The notes: a model not told the origin generated them from the sequence alone. A DNA stretch of 64,000 bases from Macrophomina tecta (GCA_024180945.1 JAKSGN010000016.1:682001-746000); one strand, 5' to 3'; shown: positions 11,356 through 24,190, counted from the stretch's first letter. Made by a program: numbers and translations.

Positions 11356-12862
11356 TTCGCATCCGATAGAGAGACGATTAATACAATAATAAAAAAGATT
11401 AGATAAAAAGCTAGGTCTAATAAGAATAATAATCTAAATAGCGGTCTTAATAAGGGTATTAAATATAATAAAGAGATAAGGCTTTCGGCATTATTAGAAA
11501 AAAAGAGACTTAGTTAGAAAAATATTAGGCCACTAGAAAAACTTTATACGATCATCACTTATATAAGAGCTTTAGAGCTTCTCTATAACGAATTCCTTAC
11601 CGTCATAGGTCATATAATACCTATAAATAACGATACTTAGTGGAATAGCTAGTATTCTATAAATACAGTCGCTTATAAGCTTAAAGGCCATGTCGATACT
11701 TTTATAAAGAACCATCGTAAAGCGATTAGAAAGTACGTACTTACCCCTAACAACTAAGAAATACTACGCGAGATTAATATTTTCCTTAAGCCCTTTAAAA
11801 AGGTTACTAAGGGAACTTAAGGCGACCTTGATTCTATTAAGAAAATGCTAGTAATAATAAACGTCCTCGTTAAGCACCTCGAGAAGCAGAAGAATAAGCA
11901 CGTAAATAATACTAAGTTTTAGAACATAGTTCTAATAGCTTAGTACACCTTTAATAAGTACTATAGTCTTACCAATTAGGCGCTAGTGTATACAGCAGCT
12001 TTACTCCTCTATTCTTTAAGGCGAAAGCGCTACATTAATACAAACTAGAAGAAGTCTTAGGTTAGAGTAGTATTACTAAAGCTCTAGAGCCTTCGGGAAA
12101 AGAAGTATTCTACTATCGAAGAAGCTACCGTTCTAACCCTACCGCAACTAACTAATAAGCCTAACGAATATAATCTTCTTAAGCGAGATCTTAACGTGGT
12201 TTAATTATTCACTAATGACTGGGAATCTTTTATCGAAGCCGACCCTACCGAAATCTCTACTAAGACTGCACTAGAGTGGTGGTGTTAAGAGCAACAGCGA
12301 ATATAGTACCCACGTCTCTCCCGTATGGCAATTGACATCCTTTCGGTACCAGCGATGTTAGTAGAGGCAGAGCGAGTCTTCTTAGGCGCGCGGCGTCAAA
12401 TACCATGGAGCAGGGCAAGCTTGGGAGCGAAGATGATTAAGTAGATGGAGTGCCTAAAACACTAGCTGAGTAAAGGCTGGCTTGACTAACTTAACGTTAA
12501 CCTTACTAGCAGAAGAAGGCAAAGACGGCGAAGTAGAAGTAGAAGGCAAAGTAGAGGCTTAATACTACGGTATTGCGGTAAGACGAAACCAATGTATAGG
12601 GTCTTTAGTACCTAGCTAGTTTTCTTAATATTCTTAATATTTTCTCAATATCTTCAATACTCAATACTCAATACTCAATACTCAATATAGACTTCTTCAA
12701 TATTGATTTTTTCAATACGGGGCTATATTGAGTATTGAATATTGAATGCAGCACTGGGCTGCTAGATTGTCCAACATCAATTTTGTTCACCTTGGCCTGA
12801 ATCCGAAGCTTCCGAAGCACTGGCTGGTGCCGGACTGACCTCGATTCGAATCTGATTATCAT

Positions 12863-12980
12863 CGACGTACGACGCAAGAACGCGCTATCGTCATATAAAC
12901 CTGTACTATCCGACGGAACGACGCGAGAACGCGCTACCGTTACCACCATTTGTCCCGACGAACGACGCATCCCCGCGCTA
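12863..12980. repeat. Tandem repeat, ~46 bp period, 2.5 units
   Basis: Units start at 12863, 12911 and 12956. Each begins CGACG and carries an ACGACGC...CGCGCTA core, with the last unit shortened. It sits between the right end of one hAT element and the left end of another. No coding content is seen in 12757-12980. Confidence 0.6.
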
Positions 12981-12996
12981 CAGCGTGTAAGGCGTC

Positions 12997-13037
12997 CCGT
13001 CCCGTCCCGTCATAGACCCTATGACGGGACGGGACGG
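12997..13037. repeat. Perfect 19 bp hairpin beside the hAT terminus
   Basis: The arms 12997-13015 and 13019-13037 are exact reverse complements (CCGTCCCGTCCCGTCATAG), with a 3-base loop. It is made of GTCCC/GGGAC units that recur near the other hAT end at about 59700-59800. It is probably a subterminal transposase-binding array. Confidence 0.85.
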
Positions 13038-13274
13038 CTGGCAAGGCATGACGGGACGTGACGCTTGAGCAACGGGACCGTCACCGACTCGTTAACGGTT
13101 GCTTACTAATCAAATAGTCGGCGATTGAATAATCACCACATTCGTCAACCAGGAGCTTATGTATGCGTGTACTGGTGCTGCGTTAATGCCTTTAAGACTC
13201 TTATTCGCCTTCTACACCTACTCTACAAGATCTGCGTGACCTCCAAACCCGTAAAAAGAAAGACCAACCACACC

Positions 13275-13712
13275 TTACTCTACAACTTTATTGAGGAGCC
13301 AATGCTTCTGGCAGATATCGGCCTCTATCGTGTCGTCGCCGAGCCTTGTGCGCTCATATGTGATGATTCGCCTGGTGTGACTAAACACGCGCTCCGGCTC
13401 AGCACTCATGGCAGGTATGCTGAAAATGTTGAACGCCATGCGCTGCAGGACTGGCCACTGGGCGCCTTCGGTGCTCCACCAAGCCAGAGGGTCGTTGACG
13501 GTGTAGGCTGTTGCTCCTGCATCCCAGTAAGCCTGCAACTGCGTCGACTCGACTCGACGTCTCTTCTTTCCGCGCATGCTAGCGTTACTAGGGCGGCCGA
13601 AGGCTTCGAAGTCAGCAAAACAACTCTCTTTGATGATGATGATGATGATGAATCCATTAACGTCCCTTATAAGTCGAGGACTATCGTGGGACGGGTGGCC
13701 CAGGGGGCCCAC
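13275..13712 (-). pseudogene. hAT transposase C-terminal domain
   Basis: An open frame of about 145 codons containing the hAT dimerisation signature: DPLAWW, WPVLQRMAFNIFSIPAMSAE, PERVFSHTRR, then RTRLGDDTIEADICQKHWL. The catalytic core is missing, so it is a fragment. A run of GAT repeats (13632-13651) encodes a short Ile tract at the upstream edge, which may not be original coding sequence. Confidence 0.78.
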
Positions 13713-13799
13713 CTGGTCTATGTAGGATGCTTAAATACAGTAGTCATTGGAACGGCACGCGTTTTGGGGCTTCCCCATCTGGCTTTTTGCAATACTAAG

Positions 13800-16044
13800 G
13801 AAAGAAAGAGGAGCAAAGAAGGGGTAGAAAAGGGTTTTACGAGAGAGAGAGAGAAGGTTAGAAATCACCTAGGCTTCTTAGGCCTCTTCTCTAAGATGCC
13901 ACCTCCTTGTAGCAATCTTAGTATCTTGGAGAAAGGCTATTAGAGCCTCTACTCCACGCTTCGTTTGGAAAAGGAGTCGGAGGGTAAGCTCTGCTCCTAG
14001 TGCTTCTTTTAAGATTTTCCTCGCCTCTACGTAGTCCTTACATTCCAAAATTAAGTGTTTTGGGGTTTGTTTGCCCCCGCACCTACATCGAACATTAGGG
14101 GACTTATTTATCCGGTATAGATAGGCCTTAAAGTATCCATGGCCTAATTTAAGCTGGTAGAAGGCGCTGGCCGTTTCTCGCGAGCATGATGGGACGGCTA
14201 GTTTCTTTCTAATCTTCCAGCTGAAATTACGGGTATATGAGTTTTGGGATTGATTTGGCCGCTTGCTATAGCTCTCGAGCTTAAGTTTCCAGTCTCTTCG
14301 GTCTAGGCCTTTGATCTTAATTCCTAGGAGGGCGAGGCTCGTAGTGCTAGAGCTAGGGGACAGCTTTGTAGCATCTTTAGCAAGGTTGTCGGCTTCTTCG
14401 TTCCCGGGGACTTGGCAGTGGCCTGGGACCCAGTGTAAGGAGGTGGATGCTCCCTTTGACTGAGCGGATAGCGCGGCGTTTATAGCCCGAATCTGCCACG
14501 CTTGACCGGGGTTGTTTGAGGGGGTTTTGAGCCTGAGAATAGCAGCCTGGTTATCTGCGTAGATTCTAAAGGTTTGGCCGGGTTTCGCCTGTCTCCCAGC
14601 GTACTCAAAAGCCTGGGCAATACCTTCGAGTTCGCCGTTGTAGACGATATTCTCGTAGCTTATATTCGAGGTTCTCGAGTATACTGGTTGGCCGTTTTGG
14701 TAGGCAATAAGCCTAACCCCGATTCCTTTACTGTTTGGCTGTGAGGATGCATCGGAGTATATTAATATACTTTCCCCTTGAAGCGCCCGAAGTTGATTAA
14801 GGTGGTTTTGGGCGGCAATTTCCTTCGGGTTAGGATCTATCTCTACGTTGTACGGTGTACGCCGCTTCCACGGGAGAAAGTAATTCGGGATGATCTTCTC
14901 TAGGGGTCCATCGTGTAGGACCTCTTGGGATAGACTCCCAAATTCGTTCTAATTGGGTCATTGGGCCGCGGGATTGATAGTGAGGAGATCTGATCTTGTC
15001 GAGTTCCTGGTGGACTGGGTGGTCCTTTGGAAGCTTTAGGATCCGAAATGCGTACTGGCGGAGCTGAGCACTAAAACGGATCTCTGGAGGGGGTAGAGCG
15101 GCTTCTACTTCTAGTGGGAAGATTGGAGACGTTTTAAAGGCCCCTAGAATCTTACGTAGGCCGAGATTCTGGAGTGCTTGAGCAGGCCTTTTGGCGTTCT
15201 CCTAACCTTTCTACTATATAATAGAGCCGTAGTCCGCTACGCTAGTAATATAGGCTTGATATAGCTGTCTTATTGCATAGGGGCTAAGTCCTCGTTTAGT
15301 ATTTGCTAAGCGGGAGAGTCTTTAAAAGGCGGATCGGCCTTGGCTTATCCTTAAAGCACGGTGCTGCTTAAAGGAGAGCCGTGGGTCAAACCAAATACCT
15401 AGCCATCGGACGAGCTCTTTTGGCTAGATTATTTCTCCGTTGGGGAGAGTAAGAGGTATATCCGACCCCTTTCCAGTAGAGAAGTGCATTAGATCCGTCT
15501 TTTTAAGGTCGAATTCTATTACGCTTTCCTCTCCGAGTTGATAGAGCTTTTTTGCCTCTCTTTCTAGAATCTTAACGTTCTTCTTAAAGCTAGTAGAGCT
15601 AACTGTTAGAGAGATGTCGTCGATATAAGAAAGAAATTTAACTACGAACGATTTAAAGAGGTCCCTTATATAGATAAGAAAGAGGATAGGTGAGATAGGG
15701 CTTTCTTATGGAATACCTATATCTACCGACTTCGTTTCTTCGTACTATCCGTCGAATAAAAGCTTTAAGAGTCCGATTACTCATAAACGTCGATACCTAG
15801 CTAATAAGTGGGCCTAGGAGTCTAAGCTTCTTAAGAATGGCTAGTAGCTAGTTTTTAGCTATATAGTCGAAGGCTCCTTTAATATCGAGAAATAGAGTAG
15901 AGGTCTTTCGTTAGTATCGTCTATTCGTTTCTACTTCGTTCGTAAGAAGAAGGGTGGCATTAATAGCGGATTTCTTTAGTCTACTACCTATTTGGGTTTT
16001 ATAAAGGAGGTGCGTAGTTTCCGCTAGCGCGCTTAACCGCTTCG
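13800..16044 (-). mobile_element. LINE (Tad/I-like) retrotransposon, 3' part, interrupted by gypsy-1
   Basis: On the minus strand this holds the reverse transcriptase core, with YIDDISL around 15611-15633. A ribonuclease H domain follows (YTDASSQ near 14750, then HWVPGH and NEEAD at about 14380-14440). A C-terminal Cys/His motif, RCRCGGKQTPKHLILEC, lies at 14040-14095. The order RT, RNase H, Cys-rich tail is typical of Tad1/I-clade fungal LINEs. The element continues at 24103-24190 on the far side of the gypsy insertion, where it stops abruptly (5' truncation, common for LINEs). The exact 3' end near 13800 is estimated. RIP damage increases toward 16000. Confidence 0.78.
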
Positions 16045-16664
16045 TGTTACGGCGCAGCCTTCACGGGGTCAAGAGGTTAGGGAAGAAGACAAGCGGGTGT
16101 TATAGCGCGGCGACCGTGTTGGGTTTCAGTCGTTGCTGCAAAGCCATTCGGCTAACCTCCCGCCGACCGCGAGTAGCCGGTCAGTCGACAAAAGGTACAG
16201 CAACAACCAGCCTGGTGGCTGGTTTGCCCCAACAACTCTATATACAGAGGCGTGTTCGTAACAGCGGGGCGAAGGTATAATCGTAGAACGATTCCCTAAG
16301 CACGGGCCATACGGGTTACATGACCCCCAGTTTAACTATTCAAAGGCTTGGCGCTCTGAACTCATGAACTACTAGTTTAGACGTTCAACGGATCGATAGA
16401 ATAAACCTCTGAACTACTAGATTATATATACTTTTCTACTGTATATAAACTATACTCCTTAGATAGCTTTGACCTTCGTGGTTAACTTTAATAATAGAAT
16501 TTGGACTCTATTAGTAACACGGCCTTCGCACGCAAGTACTTAGTCTTATTACGTATTTGACTTACTCTTACCCTCTTCTTATACCCACTTAAGGAAAACC
16601 CCCTTAATAGGTTTTCTTCCTCTTTAGTATTCAGATTCTTAGAAACAGAGGCCTGCTCGTTATA
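16045..16664 (+). repeat. 5' LTR of gypsy-1 (with nested solo LTR)
   Basis: Starts TGTTACGGCG and ends CGTTATA (a RIP-changed form of CGTTACA). It is interrupted by the 166 bp solo LTR and its 5 bp duplication. The net length is 449 bp, equal to the 3' LTR. Confidence 0.9.
16098..16263 (+). mobile_element. 166 bp solo LTR, copy 2
   Basis: TGTTATAG...CGTAACA with a perfect 5 bp duplication GCGGG (16093-16097 and 16264-16268). It is inserted in the left LTR of gypsy-1, so it is younger than that element. It is in the opposite orientation to the copy at 10705-10870 and has little RIP damage. Confidence 0.9.
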
Positions 16665-16989
16665 CTTTAACTACTATCCTTGTAAGGAGAGGAAGGCTCT
16701 GAGATTAAGTCTTATCGGGTAAGGTATTACCCCCTAACGAGTTTAGGAAACAGCAATAGACTCGGTTAATATAGAGGATATTAGCACGGGATAAGATCGT
16801 CTAGTTATTTCTTATATACCGACTCCCGGGCCCCCTTAGCCCGCTTAATAGGAGTAAACGGAGCCCACTATAAGAGAACTTATGTAGATAATTTAGGAAC
16901 TGCAAGCCGAGAATCGCATCCTAAGGGGTCGATAGGACTAGGCCACCGGGCTAAGTCCTATAAGGGACCCAACCACCAAGGTTAAGGTA

Positions 16990-19900
16990 CCGAAACTAGA
17001 CCTTTACTATAGAGAGCGTACTAAGATGCAGAGCTTCCTTATATAGCTAGAAGACTATCTATACGTCGCTAAAGAATAATTTAGTAACGATATAAATAAG
17101 GTTCGCTACGCTAGTACCTTCCTCCGAGAAGTAGTAGAAAAGTGGTTTAGACCTTATAAATAAGAAACCTAGGAGAAGCCGTAATAGTAATAGTCACTTT
17201 AGACCTAGGCTATCTTCTCCGACTATAGGATATTCGCTAAACAACTATAGAACGCTTTTAGTACTATTAACGAGGCTAAGCGTACTAATTAAATCCTTTT
17301 TAGGATTTAGTAGAAAAAGTCCGTACTCGACTATATAGCCGAATTCTAAGAAGCAGCCTACGTCGCTGAAGAGCACTTAAACTATACGCTCTAATAGCTA
17401 TACTACCGCGGCCTAAAGAACGAGATTAAAGAAGCCATATCCTATTACGACGAACTAAAAATACTTCTGGAACTAATCCGCCTAGCTACCGATATAGATA
17501 GAAGACGCACTAATAAATAGTTTAAGAAAAAGGGCAGCTACTAAATAAACACGACTAAGCCACGCCAAGAACGCACCACGTTAAAAAGAGGAGATACTAT
17601 AGCTTTAGACGCCACTAACTATTAAGATAATAAGAAAAAGAATAAAGGTCGAAATAATAATAAAAAGCCTAAAGAACCTAATCCGAACTAGACGAATAAA
17701 TAAAAATAGCACTATAAGAATCGACTCTATATTATCTATAGTAGTAATAAGCACTTCTTTTCTAAGTACCCGTAGAACCCTCATAATAAAAAGAAGGAGA
17801 AGTAGACCTCGAGCGCTTAGCGTGAAATATCAGTTATATCCCGCTAAGATAACTACGATATGCTATACTAAATAGCCTACTATAATAATAACTATTAAAT
17901 GCACCAAAGCAGTAAGGATATATTAGAATAGTACCCTTACGAACCTCGATAGTTTAGTATAATAACTAGGAATAAGGAAGTACTAGAAATCGACGATTTA
18001 ATTAACGACTTTCCCTACGATGACGAGCTAGTTAATAGCGACACAGGCGAACTCTATAATAGTATTCCTAAGTCTAGCGAAGCCGGGAATATAGAATAAT
18101 AGCAGGACCAAGCTATACTCGACCGAATTATAGAACACTTAAGTAGGTATGGGGACGCGAGGTGTATTAAACCTAGCCTTACCCCGATAATTAACTAGAC
18201 CCCTAGATTAAGGATAGACCTACCACTATAATAATATTAGGTGTAGAAGGGGAAGCTCAGCTCTCGATTCTATAAAGGTAGTATATAGCACCCCTAGAAG
18301 AAATTACCCCTCGCCTTAACCGACGAAGTAGCGTCCTAGCTCGAAGATAAGGCCCGGGGAGTATAGTAGTAACGGGACCTCGCGTATTTACGTAGTATAG
18401 TGTTAACCCTCGGCCTATACGAAATAGTAATAAGGGTGTAGAATATTCTATAATAGGTTCTAAAGAAGAAATATACTATACCTACCTTTGAATACTAGGT
18501 CTATAATAACTAAATCTACTGGAGGCGTCTTATTAGGCGCGGATACTAGATATAATAGAAGGAATTACTAATCCCGGCTAAGGACTAGGACCTCTACTTC
18601 TACGAGGAAATAGCCCACTAATACTTAGTAAAAAACTAGACGGCCCTACGGCATTAGAACTAACCTAGGAGCTATAGTCTAGGTTCCTTTATATAGTATT
18701 ACGCACACCGAATACGGAAATTCTCACTGGACTAAATCTTTAGAAATAATTTAAAATGAAAAGAATACTCAATGGAGTACCTATTAGAATACTAATTAAT
18801 ATAGAATTAAGTAGAAACTTCGTATATAACGAGTTTATAGAATAATATAAGATCCTATACTAAAAAAAGAAAGATCTATATCCGCTTAGCGGGTTTAATA
18901 GGAAAAGCTTAGCCTACGGAGAAGGCTAGGTAAAGATAGAAATAAAGAAAGTAACTCTCTAAATTAAAAATTATTAGGAATAGATCTCTCTCGACGTCTA
19001 ACGCATTCCTAGGTACGATATTATTTTAGGTATGCCCTGGATTTAAATATAGAAACCTATCTTCGACTTTAGCGAAGAAGACGAAATCGTCTTTTAAGAA
19101 GAGATCGACGACCTCCTACGAAAATTCGAGTTATATATAGAAAACGGGTTAATAAACACTCTATAGCGACTCTTATCTACTATAAATTAAGAAGTAGCCA
19201 GTGTAAGGCCTAAATATAGTAACTATATAGGCGACTCCGATAGTAGTATAAGTTAGAACCAGGACTATGACGTAAAAGGCGAAGCCTTCTCGGTAAAATA
19301 TAACCCTATTGCAGGAATAAGCCCTACTAAGCGAAACGATACCCTCGAATTATTAGGAGAAACGCAAGACTTAAATAATAGCGTAAGGCCCGGTAATGGC
19401 AGCATTAACAGCAACCTTAAGAAAGGCCTAAGACAGGACTAAAACTATAGTATACGAGACGCCGCCTTCTCGGTAAAATATAGCGTCTTAAGCGGAGTAA
19501 GCCCTACCGAGTTAAGTATTCCTAAAAACCAGGTATAATACCTATTACGAAGGACTATGCGGAGAAAGCGTAAAGCTAAGAGTAAGGCTTTATAAAAGTA
19601 ATTAGTAGCCCCCGAACTTCCCGTAGACGTCTAGATAATCTTAGAAGAGGTATTTAGGCGTATACGATGCTAAGAATAATAGGTCTACCTTATATATATT
19701 AAACCCTTACCGGTAGTGTAATAGAGAGTATTAGCTAGGGCCTAATAAGAAAGGCCGAGGGATAAGAACTATTCGACTTCTATTAAAGAAGATAATCCTA
19801 TGAGGATTAAGAGAGGATAATACGGTAGTTTAGAAATATAGTAGTAACTATAAGGAACACCTCTAATACTAAAAATAGAAACAGTACCCAACGAGTATTA

Positions 19901-22800
19901 GAACTTAGTAGCTGTTTGCTAAGAAAGAAGAAAGGGAGACTTACCTAAGTATTAATTATAGAACTATAAGATTCTACTTAAGCTAGAAACGAAACCGGCT
20001 TATAAGCCTATCTACTTCTTATTAAAGAAGAAAATAGAGGCTTTAAAGAAATATATCGAGAAGAACCTTAAATAAGAATATATTTAGCTATCGACGTTAT
20101 TAGCTAGATATTCGATTCTCTTTATTTCTAAGAAGAATAGTAAGTTATGCCTCTACGTCGACTATCGATAACTTAACGATATTATAATTAAGAACCGGTA
20201 CCCGCTTCTACACATTAACGAGCTCTAGAATAAATTAGGGAACGTAAAGTACTTTACGAAGCTAGACCTCTGGGACGATTACTACTTAGTTAGAATTAAA
20301 AAAGGGGAAGAGTAGAAAATAGCCTTTCGTATGAAACTAGAACTATACGAGTATATAATTATACTATTCGGGCTTACTAACGCACTAATAACCTTTTAAA
20401 ATCTAGTTAATAATACGCTATATGAGTACTTAGATATCTTCTATATAGCTTATCTCGACGATATTCTTATCTTTTTAGAAACCCTTAAGAAATATAAAAA
20501 GTATATTAGAAAGGTCCTAGAGATACTTTAAGTAAAGAATCTTACTATTATATCGGATAAGTGCTTCTGGTATACCTAGAAGATAAAATTCTTAGGCTTT
20601 ATTATTACCCCCGGATATGTCGGTATGGACGACTCGAAACTGGATTCTATTAGAGAATAGCTAGTACTAAAGACGATTAAGAATGTATAGTTTTTCTTTA
20701 GGTTTATAAACTTCTATAGAAAGTTTATCTAAAATTATTTAAAGATTATAAAACCTTTAACGCGACTTACTTAGAAGGAGTATAGCTTCTAATAGAAAGA
20801 TAATTAGTAGTAAGCCTTTGATTTACTAAAACGAATATTTTATAAAGCACCCGTCTTGGGGATATACGATCCCGATAAACTAATTAAAGTAGAAACTAAT
20901 ATATTAGGATTTATCCTAGGAGTATATCTTAGCCAGTCTAATAATAAAGGTAGATAGTATCCGATCGCGTTCTACTTAAGAAAGTTTACCCCGGTAGAGC
21001 TTAACTACGATACTTATAATAAGGAGCTCTTAGCCATCGTCTTAGTATTTAAGCACTAGAGATACTACCTAGAAAGAGCCGAATAGTAGGTAATAGTATA
21101 TTATAACTATTAGAATCTTACGTGCTTTACTACGACTAAGGAGCTAAACCGACGATAGGTTTACTAATTATAAGAATTAGCATCCTATAATTTTAAGATT
21201 ATATATAGAAAAGGTATAGATAACGCCGCCGCTAATGCGCTTAGTAAAAGGGTAGACTATATAGAAGAAAGAATTAAGCTGCAACCTATAGTATTATAAT
21301 AAATAAGCGATAGATTACTTACTCTTACTAGATAGTCTTTCCTAATACTTCGTATTAAGTTAAACCCGTGGCATTAGAAGATTTAAGAAGTATATGCTTA
21401 GGACTCCTTCGCGTAGAAACTTTTAGCGCTTAAGAATAACTTACATATTATTTAAGATAGAGAAGAAACACTTCTCTTTAAAGAATTAATCTATATCCCG
21501 ATAAGACTACGAGAAGCACTCGTTAAGGATATATACATAGCACCCGCGTATAGATATTAGGGTATCGATAGAATAACTAAGAGAATTACGCAAAACTTCT
21601 ACTTTCCAGGATTATAAAAAATAGTCTAGCGTATAGTTTTATAATGCGACCTTTATATCCGAAGTAAAGCCATAACACATGCTCTATACGGACAACTATA
21701 ACCCCTAGAAGTTCTAGAACGACTATAGTAATAGATTATGCTAGACTTTATTATGAAGCTACTAGAGTCTAGAGATCCGCTTATAGAAATTAAGTTCGAC
21801 TCGATCCTAGTCTTTATTAATAAACTTATGAAGTATATATACTTTTTACTCTACCTCGAAGCATCGAATATAAAATAGCTAGCCTATACGTTTCTTCATT
21901 ATATCTTCGCGGATCACGGAATGCCGGAAGTATTAGTTTTAAATAGGGATAAGCTAATAAGATCTAAATTTTAGTAAACGCTTATACGCTAGCTTAGAGC
22001 AAAGAATAAACTCTCTATAATAGTATACGCGTAAACCGACGGCTAGACGAAATGGATAAACTGGACTCTCGAATAGTATCTTCGCTATTATATTAACTAC
22101 CTATAGGATAACTAGGCTATATGGCTATCTATGGCATAGTTCGCCTATAACAGCGCTAAATAAGAGTTAACTAACGTATTCCTATTCTTTACTAACTATA
22201 GGTTTAAACCAGACGCGTATAGAGAGGCTATTCTAAGTAGAAAATTAGCCTAAAAAGGCATCCTTAAGGCCGAGTAGCTAAGAGAATTATATAAAGCCAT
22301 TAGTCTCGACCTCGAATACGTATGAATTATAATGTCTAAATACTATAATAGACGGTACTAGGCGGCACTAAACCTTAAAAGAGGGAATAAAGTATATCTC
22401 CTTATAAAAAATATTAAATTAAAGCGACTGAGCGACAAATTAGATTTTAAGAAAATCGGTCTATTCGAAATTATAGAAAAACTCGGAGAAGTTACGTATC
22501 GACTTAAATTATCTAATATACGGATAAATTCTATCTTTTATATAGTAATACTTAAGCTAGTACTAGAGAACGCCACTATTCTAGAAACTTAAAAAGAGAT
22601 TATACTAGAAAATCCTAATGCTAAAGAAGACTAGTACCTAGTTAAAAAGATTCTAGACTATAAACGGTTTAGTTATTAGCTTAAATATCTCGTTAAATAG
22701 GAAGGTTACGGAAATAAAGATAACTAGTAGGTGCTAAAAAATAATATATACCTAGATCTCGTTATAGAGTTCTACCGTTAGAACCCTAACCTCCCGCGGA
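16990..22800 (+). pseudogene. gypsy-1 gag-pol, decayed
   Basis: The gag region runs about 16990-17800. The protease to reverse transcriptase region follows, with the catalytic YLDDILIF at 20451-20474. RNase H lies at about 20830-21230 and integrase at about 21480-22200. A chromodomain-like end at about 22630-22770 carries ILDYKRF, then KYLVK, then EGYG. Gene order and chromodomain place it in the chromovirus branch of Ty3/gypsy. Dozens of TAG/TAA codons interrupt the frame. Confidence 0.85.
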
Positions 22801-23640
22801 AACGAGGCCGTCCTCGAGCGAGAACGACGGAAGACCCTTAAGAGCCGTAATATCCTATACTAGGGACGACGATAAACGGGCAAAATCCGTATATCTAAGA
22901 GAACGCGGAGTCCGCGTACTAGCCATAGGCTCGCCGGTAGACTTAGCCGCCTACGGCGTAGTAGAACCCACTGACTCATAACGTAGCCGTTTTAACAAGG
23001 AAGGACCCTTAGAATTTTTAGAATCTCCGGGATCCCTAGCCGCTAACTACTCTAATAATCGCCGGTCTTTCTCCTCTAAAGCCGCTACGCTATCCGAGGA
23101 AAGCTTACGATCTAAGATAGAGAAGCTATAATCCTCTAAAAGCTTCTACTATTTGCGAAGGCGCACTAGCTTCGAGAAAGAAGTACGAAGACGAGACTAT
23201 AACTTCTCTAGCACCTCTAATACTTTCTAGAAGTTACGATAAGCAATCTCCTCTTTAGACCGAATACGCTCTTATTGGCGACGCAAGCGATTCACTATTA
23301 AGCCATTAGTAAAAGAAAAGGCAAAGGAAGTATCCTCTTACTAGTAGCTATGGAAACCTTCTAAGTATTACATATAGTATAGCCTCGAGCGGCATACTCC
23401 CCACAGCGAGAAGAACGAGGACTAATCTTATAAATACGCCCGTTAGCTGTATAGTCGAAACACGCACGTGTAACCGGGGCAAAGGCGTTAATCGCGGTAA
23501 ATAGTTTCACGCGATAGGCTGTTTTATTACGGAAACGTTTTACACCAGCTATAACGAAGGAAACCTACGGAAGAAAAAAAAGAAACGCTAGCGAATAAAT
23601 TATACACGCCTCGGAGAAATCTTCGGGCCGAAGATCCTTA
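22800..23640 (-). pseudogene. Antisense reading region between pol and 3' LTR of gypsy-1
   Basis: On the strand opposite to pol, about 840 bp reads as one long coding-like stretch with only RIP-type stops. It is rich in Lys, Arg, Glu and Leu and looks coiled-coil-like in the middle, for example LLEDYSFSILDRKLSSDS and VAALEEKDRRLLE. No family is recognised. A comparable antisense region exists at the same place in gypsy-2. It may be an accessory ORF of these elements. Confidence 0.45.
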
Positions 23641-23653
23641 AAAGGGGGGATAG

Positions 23654-24102
23654 TATTACGGCGCAGCCTTTACGGGGTTAAGAGGTTAGAAAAGAAGACA
23701 AGCGGGGCGAAGGTATAATCGCAGAACGATTCCCTAAGCACGGGCCATACGGGTTACATGACCCCCAGTTTAACTATTCAAAGGCTTAGCGCTCTGAACT
23801 CATGAACTACCAGTTCAGACGTTCAACGGATCAACAGAATAAACCTCTAAACCACTAGATTGTATACACTTTCCTACTGTATATAAACCACACTCCTTAG
23901 ATAGCTTTGACCTTCGTGGTCAACTTCAACAATAGAATTTGGACTCTATTGGTAACACGGCCTTCGCACGCAAGTGCTCAGTCTCATCACGTGTTCGACT
24001 TGCTCTCACCCTCTCCTTGTACCCACTCAAGGAAAACCCCCTCGACAGGTTTTCTCCCTCTTTGGTGTTCGGATCCTTAGAGGCAGAGGCCCGCTCGTTA
24101 CA
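23654..24102 (+). repeat. 3' LTR of gypsy-1
   Basis: 449 bp, starting TATTACGGCG (RIP-changed TGTTACGGCG) and ending CGTTACA. Its right part is better preserved than the left LTR. A fragment of this LTR family recurs inverted at 30526-30640. Confidence 0.9.
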
Positions 24103-24190
24103 CTTCGCTAAGATCCGTTCGAGGATTTTGCCTAGGCAGTTTAGAAGGGAGATGACCCGGTAGGATTTTGGATCGCTATAGTCCTTCTGT
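24103..24190 (-). mobile_element. LINE fragment, 5' truncation end
   Basis: A continuation of the LINE at 13800-16044 beyond the gypsy-1 insertion. The minus strand reads DPKSYRVISLLNCLGKILER, the start of the non-LTR reverse transcriptase domain. It stops at about 24190, where unique DNA begins. Confidence 0.75.

Larger units (their letters stand above)
9330..12480 (+). pseudogene. hAT transposase remnant
   Basis: The clearest part is the C-terminal hAT dimerisation domain at about 12265-12480. It has RMAIDILSVPAM, EAERVF, then RRQIPWSRASLGAKM, followed by a KH-L-KGW stretch. Upstream, fragments of the transposase continue with frequent TAG/TAA codons and a 1 kb nested insertion at 10380-11355. 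It cannot make a protein. The family is certain from the C-terminal domain, but the N-terminal boundary is uncertain. Confidence 0.72.
8942..12756 (+). mobile_element. hAT transposon, RIP-degraded, with nested elements
   Basis: The ends carry a short inverted repeat, CAGTGGTGTATTC (8942-8954) against CAGTGCTGCATTC on the opposite strand at 12744-12756. Inside each end are clusters of TCAATATTG-like subterminal repeats, including about five tandem ACTCAAT units near 12657-12690. The right half codes for a decayed hAT transposase. I see no clear 8 bp target duplication, so one end may be slightly off or rearranged. The element begins only 35 bp after the methyltransferase stop codon. A GC-rich non-autonomous element and a small solo LTR are nested in it. 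Confidence 0.7.
12981..13725 (-). mobile_element. hAT transposon, 3' fragment
   Basis: The left terminus reads CAGCGTGTAAGGCGTCCCG, the same end sequence found (inverted) at 59837-59855. Behind it is a GTCCC-rich hairpin, then the C-terminal end of a hAT transposase on the minus strand (13275-13712). The rest is missing: a LINE takes over to the right. GC content is normal and RIP damage is slight. Confidence 0.75.
16045..24102 (+). mobile_element. Ty3/gypsy chromodomain retrotransposon (gypsy-1), complete but RIP-dead
   Basis: Full-length element with a 5 bp target duplication CTTCG (16040-16044 and 24103-24107), inserted in the LINE. Each LTR is 449 bp once the nested 166 bp LTR is taken out of the left one. 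A polypurine tract (aaaagggggga) lies just before the 3' LTR at 23640-23650. The interior holds gag and pol, a chromodomain-like end, and an extra antisense reading region before the 3' LTR. Dense C-to-T and G-to-A damage gives stops throughout. Confidence 0.93.

Noticed and set aside
13125..13943. 272-codon plus-strand open frame
   Set aside because: It runs antisense through the hAT transposase fragment and into the LINE end; the minus-strand frame has the recognisable domain.
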